Positions 56,266 through 64,000 of a stretch of 64,000 nt of DNA are shown piece by piece. The notes beneath the pieces are model-generated. The model saw only the letters and a program-made list of their open reading frames with translations. It searched no databases and was not told where the DNA came from. The first letter of the stretch is position 1, and every line of letters starts with the position of its first letter. Made by a program: the position numbers and the translations under genes. The DNA is from Gymnopilus junonius (lineage: Eukaryota; Basidiomycota; Agaricomycetes; Agaricales; Galerinaceae). The DNA is taken from the NCBI GenBank assembly GCA_015501075.1, contig JADNYJ010000009.1, positions 248,001-312,000 of the forward strand, in the 5' to 3' direction.

Positions 56266-57224
56266 ATGTCTCTTAGAGCGACCCATTCCCTCTCATCTAC
56301 CGCTTTGATATCGCTCACAAAGCCATTTACGCCCAATACTCTTCAACTTCTGCGAAATGCCCTCAATCATGACAAAGCTTCTTCCCTTCCTCCGGTCTCT
56401 GGAACGCCTCCTAAATCACGGAGCGCGGCGGTATTAATACCTTTCTGCAATGTCGGTGGCGAGCCTAGCATCTTGCTTGAAGTCAGAGCAAAAAGTCTCA
56501 GGTCTCATTCCGGAGAGATCAGGTAGGTCTGATGTACAGCTACAAGAGAGTATACATCCTCATCGCATCTTAGCTTCCCGGGAGGACGGGTTGACGAGGT
56601 AAGCCAGAATGTGCGTTCAGTTATATCTCAAACTCAATGAAGGGCTTCAGAGCGACAGATCTTTTGTCCACGCCGCCCTTCGAGAGACTCAGGAAGAACT
56701 AGGTATCGACCCAAGCTGCGTCGAGATACTAGGCGAGATTGGCCCACCAGAAATGAACCTTCGGGGTGATATGAGGGTATGGCCATTTGTCGTAAGTGCC
56801 TGAACGTGTCGTTCATGCGTACGATACGGATTACTCAAGATACATTGCAAAGGGATTTGTACATTCTTCGAACGAAGGAAGACCTAGTGACGACGAGGAG
56901 CCATTTCCCTCATTGGATGTGGATGCCTTGCGTTTGCAAGTGTCCCCAACAGAGGTTGCTACCGCAATACATCTGCCCCTGAAAAGATTTACCACTCCAA
57001 CTCGGATACGTACCTCCATGTTCCGTGCATCAGAACCATACTGGGCAGTTGACGTGACTGATATTGTAAAGTCAGTCCTTAAGGAGGATGCTGTCACAAG
57101 CAAAACAGCAGAAGAGGAATTCAAAGACGAAGTGGGGCCTGGTGTCAGCGGGCGTATAGAGGTTTGGGGGCTGACAGGCTGGTACCTGTCATTGTTGATG
57201 AAAGCTTTACAAGTGTACCGATAG
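56266..57224 (+). CDS. Nudix hydrolase, CoA pyrophosphatase type (NUDT7/8, Pcd1-like)
   Basis: Hydrolyses CoA or its derivatives to phosphopantetheine and 3',5'-ADP, usually in peroxisomes or mitochondria. The start MSLRATHSLSSTALISLTKP could be an organelle leader. The CoA-Nudix signature is clear across an intron: RAKSLRSHSGEI then SFPGGRVDE, then the Nudix box end AALRETQEELGIDPS. EILGEIGPPEMNLRGDMRVW follows, then PTEVATAIHLPLKRFTTPTR and a C-terminal VWGLTGWYLSLLMKALQV. Introns follow GEI, RVDE and VWPFV. No C-terminal SKL-type signal is seen (it ends VYR). Overlaps nothing and lies tail-to-tail with VMA12 (21 bp between stops). Confidence 0.88.
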
Positions 57225-57245
57225 AAAGGCGTAAGCGAGTGCAGT

Positions 57246-57965
57246 CTATCGTCTTTGCCGCAGTGTACCCGTTTCACTGGCGGAGGTGACAGGCTTTGTA
57301 TCATCCACCGAATTGGTGTCAGTTTCCGTTGCTGGGTCCACCTTTTTGTGTAGAGCAGGCAGCCTCTTCTTCCTCAGCGGTTCCGAAGTCGAACTGCGCG
57401 ATTGCCAGATCATGTAAAGACCTGCTTCAGAGACAGCCACGACGATGGCGGCAAAGAGGGCAAAAAGGACGCGCTGTGAGATTGTTAGAAGATAGTACCA
57501 ATAGATTAGAATAAGACATGCCCATTCATTGCTCCAGCCGGTCTTGTCTGCTGCCCACCATGCTGCGAACCCGACGCCTCCGATACTCAAGAGAGCATTG
57601 AGCAGGTAAGTGATGGCTCTGCGCTCCCGCATGCGGTCTGCTTCGACCTCCTCTGGGTCCTTGGGCGGAACGTAGGTGGCAAATTTGCGCTCTGGCGAGG
57701 TGGTAGTGCCGGCGAGGAGAGCGACCATGGAGTAATTTTGGGGATCCAGTTGGTTTGACTTGAGAGGATCCTGTGCGCCCTCTGAGCGGGCCCACTGGGA
57801 GACGGAGAAAAGGACATTGTACGGAATAAGGGTCGGCAGAGGGATGGTGATGTATTGCTCGAGCAGCCGGGCTGTGTGCGGAGGCAAAAGCGGGAAAATG
57901 CGCTGCAAGGAAAGAGCGACGTGTGGTTCTAGAGAGAGGTTGATGTCGGTGGTAGAGATGTCCAT
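57246..57965 (-). CDS. VMA12: V-ATPase assembly factor Vma12/TMEM199
   Basis: ER membrane chaperone for assembly of the V-ATPase V0 sector. The start MDISTTDINLSLEPHVALSL leads a cytosolic domain (ERKFATYVPPKDPEEVEADR) and MRERRAITYLLNALLSIGGV, GFAAWWAADKTGWSNEW, then RVLFALFAAIVVAVSEAGLY, MIWQSR. Two membrane helices are visible. The tail is basic then acidic (LRKKRLPALHKK). Between GWSNEW and RVLFAL lie 48 nt (57474-57521), open and in frame, that begin gcatgt and end cacag with a tctaac branch-like site. I take this as a GC-AG intron because the family runs EW-RVL without insertion. Its 95-bp promoter is shared with ataxin-10. Confidence 0.88.
   Translation of the reverse strand: MDISTTDINLSLEPHVALSLQRIFPLLPPHTARLLEQYITIPLPTLIPYNVLFSVSQWARSEGAQDPLKSNQLDPQNYSMVALLAGTTTSPERKFATYVPPKDPEEVEADRMRERRAITYLLNALLSIGGVGFAAWWAADKTGWSNEWACLILIYWYYLLTISQRVLFALFAAIVVAVSEAGLYMIWQSRSSTSEPLRKKRLPALHKKVDPATETDTNSVDDTKPVTSASETGTLRQRR
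57474..57521 (-). other. Probable GC-AG intron in VMA12
   Basis: 48 nt, donor gcatgt, acceptor acag, length divisible by three and no stop. Retention would insert 16 hydrophobic residues between the two membrane helices. Confidence 0.65.
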
Positions 57966-58060
57966 TGCAGTTGACAGATCTCAAGTGACACCCGTCCTGC
58001 TCGTCCATATGTAAGCTGCAAATCTTAACATAGCTATCTTCTGCCCTCTTTCTTTTCACC

Positions 58061-60389
58061 ATGGATTTCACTCCAGGTGCTGCCGTGGCTGCCCAGTTCC
58101 GCCAGGCCTGTGCAGAGTTCAACTTCAAGCACAGGCCAAAATTTCCCTCTCTCATTGTTGTTCTTGATCACACTGCCCAGTCACTCGCTCAAAGCGATGT
58201 CGTCCGGTATGTTCTCATTCAAACTCACTCTCACATCTCTCACCCTCCACTCTCTTCAGAACGGATGCCGGTGCTGATCCCAGGCTTTGGGCCGATCTCC
58301 GCAAGCTATGGCGCGACCTCACACGGATGCAGCTCTCCTTTTGGGACAACGATGACTCCGATGAGGACGACGACCAGCACCGGGGAAACCAGCAACAAAA
58401 TGGTCTTCGTGCCGTCTGTATGAGCCTTGCGAAGTTTACAAGGAATTTAGTCGCGGGAGTGCCGGATAATCAGTTGCGTGCATAGTGGGTATTTTTTTTC
58501 CGATGGAGACGCCCCCTTCGGGGGAAAAATCGAAATTGACCCCAAATCCCCCTTTTCCGTTTTTGACTTTTAGCGAAAATGAGCCTGATATGCGGCACCT
58601 CCTTCACTTTTATACTTCGTGGTCCGCCATGGAGGACAATGAATGTAAGCTCGTTAGCGCCCTGCTCACTCCCCTATGCGCGCGCCTGATCACTTTCCTG
58701 CCATAGCTGTTGCCACGGCCCGCTTACTGACACAGGCCTTGTCCAACACGGTAACCGCGAATGATGCACTTGTGGCTAGGTTGTGGGAGACGTACATGAA
58801 CCTCCCTGAGGATCAGGTCGTCCTCATGTTCGTCTCATTCTCTCCTTCCCGAGATCTGCACGAAATGGCTCACGTACAAAAATGCAAGCTAGTCGATTAC
58901 TTGGCTCTCCGGATCCTCGGACACTGCTCACCACACTGATCTTCATTCTGAATTGCATTCATGGGAGCAAGAAGAGAGCGTGAGTCATTTGTCTGCTTGG
59001 TTGCGACGCGTCGTGATGTGTGCCTTTGATTCTAGGCTTCTTCTAACAAGGACAAAGGTTGGAGTTCGCATATGCATCGGCCTGCTCGATAACATGGTCG
59101 GCCTTCATGAAGCTGAGGAAGGCAGCGACGGTGCAAAAGCTTTCGACGTCGGGTTGGTCGTTCACCCCCTATATCCAATTCCCTCCAGCTGACAAGGATT
59201 AGGTATGCAATATTCACTCAATTTATTGAAAATGGTATGGTTCCAGACTTGTACAAAAAATTCACGATGTAAGTCTGTAAACATCCACCTAATTTATTTT
59301 CCCTCTAACATTTGGCCAGACCGAATGAAATTGTAACACCTCATCAAACGACTCTCCTCAAACTCCTCGACTCTTACCTCCAATCAACTCAACTCAATAC
59401 GACCTCTATTCATCTCCCTGAAATTCTGAAGACCCACGAGAATCTGGGATCGTTCCTTGCCAAACGTTTCTTCATGCTTTCAGACTACGCACAACAGGCG
59501 ATGCGTCGTTCACTAGGTGTGTCCCCCGTGCATCAGAACGGGGAGACGACCAGTGAAGACGCGACATTGGAACGGCCGTCTTCGGAGTCGTTGTCATCAG
59601 GGAAATCGGCTGAATCATTGTCGTCGTCTTCATCTGCTTTAACCCCATTCCCTCAAGAACTAGATGTGATGCTGCCAAAGGTCTGCGAGGCTCTGGTTCT
59701 AATCACCCAGTGCATTGTGACGATATCTTTGGGAGCGGAGGAGCAACAGACACGTCTTGATGAGAGCATTTCGACAATTGTCTCCTTCACTAACATGAAG
59801 CAGTACTTCATCCTCAAAAAGTCATCAGATGTTGGGGTCATCGAGAGCTTGATTGGTATGTCATTGTCCAACATCTCGTTCTCCGTATATTAAGAACAAA
59901 ATAATAAGAATTGTTACGCCTCCTTGACGCTTTCCTACCTCGAATCAACTTTGGCAAACCAGTGAACCGTGATGGGACACCGGGTTCGTCTTCACAGCCT
60001 GGTATCGGCGACGGCTCTGGTTTCTCATACTTGAAACGCGACTTGGTACGCCTGTTGGGCGTTCTAAGTCATGGCGAGAAGGCAATACAAGATCGTACTC
60101 GTGAAGCGGGTGGGCTTCCAGTAGTCATGAACCTGTGTGTGGTCGATGAGAGGAATCCATGTAAGTATTCATTTCTTCTCATCGTATTTCTGATGCTGCG
60201 TGTAGCGTACCGACCTGACCTTTACCTGCGTTCCATATAGATCTTCGCGAGCATGCTATTTTCACGCTGCATTCTTTACTAAAGGATAACCAAGAGAACC
60301 AAGAGTTCGTGAACAGCATTAAGCCTTCCCAGGAGTGGGACGAAGACGGGACTTTAAAAACTAGAGTTGGGGCGACTATCTTGAGGTAA
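58061..60389 (+). CDS. ATXN10: Ataxin-10 homologue (armadillo-like repeats, Ctr86-type)
   Basis: Armadillo-like repeat protein of the ataxin-10 family. The start MDFTPGAAVAAQFRQACAEF leads to FPSLIVVLDHTAQSLAQSDV, WADLRKLWRDLTRMQLSFWD, CMSLAKFTRNLVAGVPDNQL, MRHLLHFYTSWSAMEDNE, LLGSPDPRTLLTTLIFILNC, a Ser-rich insert (SSGKSAESLSSSSS), and the C-terminal ataxin-10 domain: FSYLKRDLVRLLGVLSHGEK, DRTREAGGLPVVMNLCVVDE, LREHAIFTLHSLLKDNQENQ. The last domain is the identifying one. Around ten introns are inferred. Several internal exon joins are not exact. Confidence 0.85.
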
Positions 60390-60636
60390 ATTATAAGATT
60401 CTATAAAGATTCTGATTCTTGCAGAGCCCCATTTTATCTCTACAAGATCAGACTTATCTATGCATGGAACATGTATTAATATTACTAACACTGTATGTGT
60501 AGCGTACATGAAGCAACCTTTATTATACTCAATGTATGGCATGAGAGAGCATGCTAATGTCGGGGGATATATTTCTAAAGTACAGTTACACAGGACCCGC
60601 CACTAGGCGGGTTATTAGTTTTCTAAAGCGCCTAGC

Positions 60637-62402
60637 CTATTCCTCCTCCTCATCAAAGGCAATTGCGCGTTTACTTGTCACACGGCGAACTTTGAACTCT
60701 TCATCTTCATCTTCCTCGCTCTCTACATCCATTGCACCGGCACCTTCATCCTCGGTGTCTTCCTCATCCTCATCAGCCTTCTTCTTGGACTTTTTGGTAT
60801 CTCCGGCCCGGCCTTTTCTTTCTGCGGCGGCCTGTCTTTCCAATTTGGCTTCCATCTTTTCAAGTTCATCCTCCACATCGTTTGCTTCCTTGGCGCGTTT
60901 CCGACTCGGCCCAGCACCGTTGGCGTCTTCGTCAGAATCTGCAACAACAAAGTCGTCTGCCTGATATTCTTCTTCGGTTTTTTCTGCGCCTGCTTTGCGT
61001 TTTGCCTTGCGGGGCGAACCACTAAGGCCATCCTCGTCTTCTTCTTCTGAACCTAAGCCATACATGCCAACATGGTCGTCCTCGTCGTCGCTCCACATGA
61101 CATCGTGGTCCAGGGTACGACGGGCAGTGCGGCGCTTCTTCCTGCCTAAACCGTCTGTATCGTCCGCTCTCTTCTTTGACTTCTTGGCACTCTGTCTGAT
61201 CAATTCCATCTTTTCCCTTTCTGGGTCGAATTGAGGATCGGGTGCCATTCTTAATTTCGCGATCTTGTTGTGCTTTTGCTCTACTGCTTTTACAAGCATA
61301 CGATGGACATCTGATTGCATACCTGTAGGGCGAAGGGTCATGTGGCCGGTGATGACAGCTTCAGATTGGAGGACCTGTGAGCGTTTATGTTGAGCAACAA
61401 GATATACCAGTCCTTGGGATTTTCCAGGAGTTGCGGGAGTCGTCGTTGGTTGAGATTGCGATTGCGATTGCGACTGTGAGATGGGTGGCGCTCCACCAAT
61501 AGTTTGACGAGAGCCGGAAGTATCAATAGACTGATTAATGTCGAACAATTCTTTTCCTAGGCGGAGACTTAGAGTCCCGTCAGACCATCGAATAACACGC
61601 GCATTCGACTCTCTTTTCTGCATATGGGTGTATGTTAATAGACGTTCCAATAATTCCAGTAGACATTCAAACCGACATCTTGGCCATTCTCATCTTTGGT
61701 CCAACGCCACCGAAGGGTATTTTCGACTTTAAGTTTGATGGTCATAGTTCTCTCCCTCCCAGAATCTCCTTGTAATAATTCCTCCTCGTCGTGCTCGGGA
61801 CCCATGTAGGTATCAGGATGAAATGGTTTAGAATCTACCTTGACATAGTTCGGCACTCTGAATACCCAATTCTATTGGTGGTTGGCATGAGGATAGACAC
61901 CGATATCGAATTCCGAAGGAAAGGTAGAACCAGAACTCACCGCGCCGTCAGACGATTTGGGAACTGGCAGATTCGGAAACCTGACTTCAGCTTCCTTGAC
62001 CTCTATCGCTATCTCCGGCGGCACATCTTCTTCTTCGTACTCCAGGGCATGTCTTCTCTCGCGCTCTGGAGAAGGCAGTCGTTCAGAGTCCGGTCCGGAC
62101 GCGGTGGGCGATGCAGGAGCCTGTCTATATTCCGAGCAGAGAAGTTATATTCGGGGAAAAGTAAGGAAAACACGGGGGGGCTATACGGACCTGAGATGCC
62201 GCTGGACCTCGACGTCGTTGTCATTCCCAAAAAGATCGGACATTTCTTCATCGTCCTGCTCCTCCTCGTCGGATTCATTCTTGGGAGACTGAGGCTCTGA
62301 GTTCATGTCAACATCCTCGGAAGGCTGGACATGTGACGAGGGTTCGATTTTTGGAGGGCGGGAAGGGGAAATTTCGTCCAGAGCACCGGCAAGACTTGAC
62401 AT
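60637..62402 (-). CDS. LEO1: RNA polymerase II-associated Paf1-complex subunit Leo1
   Basis: Paf1 complex subunit acting in transcription elongation and chromatin marking. The acidic N-terminus (MSSLAGALDEISPSRPPKIE, SDEEEQDDEEMSDLFGNDND) is followed by PEIAIEVKEAEVRFPNLPVP, NWVFRVPNYVKVDSKPFHPD, KVENTLRWRWTKDENGQ, then ESNARVIRWSDGTLSLRLGK, GLVYLVAQHKRSQVLQSEAV, HMTLRPTGMQSDVHRMLVKA. A charged tail with repeated Asp/Glu blocks ends IAFDEEEE. The NARVIRWSDGTLSLRLG and MTLRP segments are the Leo1 core. A Ser-Gln repeat (SQSQSQSQSQ) interrupts the core. Introns follow VEVQRHLR, the region before NWVFRV and NGQD. Confidence 0.93.
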
Positions 62403-63143
62403 AATCCCTTCAAGCTATGCAAATTGGGCGCAAGAAAAAGAGAACGAATCAGACAGACGCCAGGGCCGCACGTGATGAGATTTCATCCAAATGGGGTAGT
62501 CAGGACACAGCACCAAGAGTTCAACCAACTTTCGCAACCAGCCAATCCACTTGCCAACGCTCTCATTCATCTAATCGGATGCCATTAATTATGTCCTCGC
62601 TTTTCCACAGCATGTCTGTATCTTTCACCCTGTAGAAATCCCACTTTTCCGTTCGCAATCCCGTGAGCACACGCTCTCTATGGTTTGGCAGTGCGATGCT
62701 GTGCGTTTATCAGGGCATCAGTCCTTCTTTTGGAACTCGCGCACGCTGGATTTGCGCAGCCTCGCTCGTAGCTGTGCTCGAAATCCTTCGAAAAACGGAT
62801 ATGAGATTGACTCATGCCTACCTCACCCCCCGTTCCGGCAGCGCATCTCAGCCCAGATCCTACGACGTTCTGTCACAATTCCTCTTGGGGTTGACATGCG
62901 AACTCAACACGCTGGTCCTGTTCACCTTATATGAACGAAATACTTCCATCTGACTTTTCCCAACACGGAGGCTGAGCACTTGTCTCTTCCCAAATTGTGC
63001 AGCAATATAGCGGCAACACAGGTAGATTTCATTCTCGTTTATCCAAAACGGGAACCCCCATCTGAAGCACGGAAATTTATCCCAACTACCGTCGTATAAG
63101 TATCGCGAGAATGCTGTGAATTTCTTTACTTTAATTGCCCACC
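62403..63143. other. Intergenic, divergent promoters
   Basis: About 740 bp between the Leo1 start and the right-edge gene. Overlapping frames of 70-115 codons occur on both strands without motifs. It likely holds both promoters and a long 5' leader of the right-edge gene. Confidence 0.5.
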
Positions 63144-64000
63144 ATGGCCACCTCCCTCCTCTTCTCCCCAGACACAATGTCTCCGTACATGAGCTCGGCA
63201 ACAGGGCCAAAGCAGTGAGTCACCAATTACTTATAAGTATAGGGCACGTTTCTCAACTTACAAATCTACCCAGACCTGCACCCAAGCCTTTCACTGGAAC
63301 ACACATAACATTCAAGGGGGACTTATTTAGCGATCTCAACCATTGGTCGAGTCAACAGCAACACTCTCAACAATCGAATACGCAGCACCCGCGCATGATG
63401 TCAAACGACGGACGTGACTCATTCGTGGGTGCTCTCTCTTAGTACTGAGCAGAAATGGACGCTAATTCGAATACTGTAGAACGCAGCAACTCAGGGTGTT
63501 GACGATCTGCTTAATGATGAATACACCATCAGTACCCACCCGCCGCACCCCAACGATGACTATGGACTTTGGCCATCAGCTCATCCTAATTCCTTTCAGC
63601 CAGAGATGGGGCCATTGAGCATTCATACCACCGGTTCTCTCTCTCGTGTATCTCCTTCACCCTTCCAACCTGACAACAATTGGGTCGACTTATCTTATAA
63701 CAGTCCCAATGAACAACCATCAAACAATGCAGGACTTATGTTTGGAGGCAGCTACTCTACTGATCCCGGTGTGCATACCTTGAGCCCCTACACAGCCCAT
63801 CCTCACCCAAGGTCGCCGTCGAGTCTCCCTCGTCTTTCTCCTGCAATGTCGGATCAAGCGCTGTCGCCGTCCTATTCGGCTTCCCCTCGACTTCCCTCCC
63901 CGTCGACTCCAGGCAGTGTCACGCATTCATTCATGGGTTCTCCATCGATGGGCGATATGAACAACAACATGCTCGTTCTTGAGCCTCAGGCTTTGGCGAG
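63144..64000 (+). CDS. 5' part of an unrecognised Ser/Pro-rich protein (runs off the window)
   Basis: ATG at 63144 in good context (caccatggcc) starts MATSLLFSPDTMSPYMSS. An intron (63213-63273) joins it to PAPKPFTGTHITFKGDLFSD, and another (63424-63479) to NAATQGVDDLLNDEYTISTH. The frame is then open to the window end: GLWPSAHPNSFQPEMGPLSI, PFQPDNNWVDLSYNSP, and Ser-Pro-rich sequence (HPHPRSPSSLPRLSP, SPRLPSPSTPGS). This looks like the disordered N-terminal region of a regulator such as a transcription factor, but no DNA-binding domain is inside the window. Many SP sites suggest phosphorylation. Confidence 0.6.

Noticed and set aside
57526..58155. 209-codon reverse ORF across VMA12 and the ataxin-10 start
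   Set aside because: Out-of-frame shadow over VMA12's first exon and the short divergent promoter; Arg/His-rich low-complexity sequence with no family.
60637..61031. Overlapping forward and reverse ORFs over the Leo1 acidic tail
   Set aside because: They arise from the repetitive GAA/GAT codons of the acidic region read in other frames.
1..64000. CRISPR arrays, operons, riboswitches or bacterial-type transfer
   Set aside because: No regularly spaced repeats. Spliceosomal introns are found throughout, and all recognisable genes are of fungal type.

Overview
The window is nuclear DNA of a filamentous basidiomycete, most likely a mushroom-forming agaricomycete. Genes are dense, carry many short introns (about 48-75 nt) and lie on both strands. 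Lineage pointers are a GH45 (subfamily C-like) endoglucanase remnant, a Ubc2/Ste50-type SAM-RA-SH3 adaptor, a fungal Kei1 subunit and a chromodomain Ty3/gypsy element. All gene models are hand-spliced, so exon edges are approximate.

Layout. 0-9.8 kb: end of an unknown gene; GRS1 (glycyl-tRNA synthetase); a Tc1/mariner copy (3170-4639); a nucleoporin with RanBP2 zinc fingers; a complex I 21 kDa subunit; a decayed GH45 gene. 9.9-18.2 kb: nested transposons, a TIR element split by a chromovirus with 457-bp LTRs. 18.2-31 kb: DHHC palmitoyltransferase, dual-specificity phosphatase, MED4, CLC chloride channel, a DUF2408/UPF0662 protein, a small tropomyosin-like gene, a second mariner copy (28562-30032) and the standard tropomyosin. 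31-41 kb: MsrB, class II eIF4E, KEI1, PQ-loop protein, a small unknown gene, TMEM14 protein, IPI3, a DnaJ protein. 42-50 kb: two tandem Ste50/Ubc2-like adaptors (only one with SH3 domains) and a large disordered protein with trafficking-type motifs. 50-54 kb: a degraded chitin deacetylase, two TA-flanked MITEs and a tRNA-like relic. 54-64 kb: BRAP, Nudix CoA pyrophosphatase, VMA12, ataxin-10, LEO1 and the start of an unknown gene.

Most intact genes are housekeeping: translation (GRS1, eIF4E), transcription (MED4, LEO1), ribosome assembly (IPI3), nuclear pore, mitochondria (complex I, MsrB), V-ATPase assembly and sphingolipid synthesis. They are not an operon-like pathway. Several divergent pairs share promoters of only 80-250 bp.

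A recurring oddity is single-base indels, mostly at mononucleotide runs, that break otherwise conserved frames (GRS1, mariner copy A, DHHC, phosphatase, MED4, CLC, DnaJ). Sequencing or assembly error is the likeliest cause. The GH45 gene also has lost conserved cysteines and looks like real decay. The more unusual biology is the self-primed, nested chromovirus with an extra downstream ORF region, and the tandem adaptor and tropomyosin pairs.
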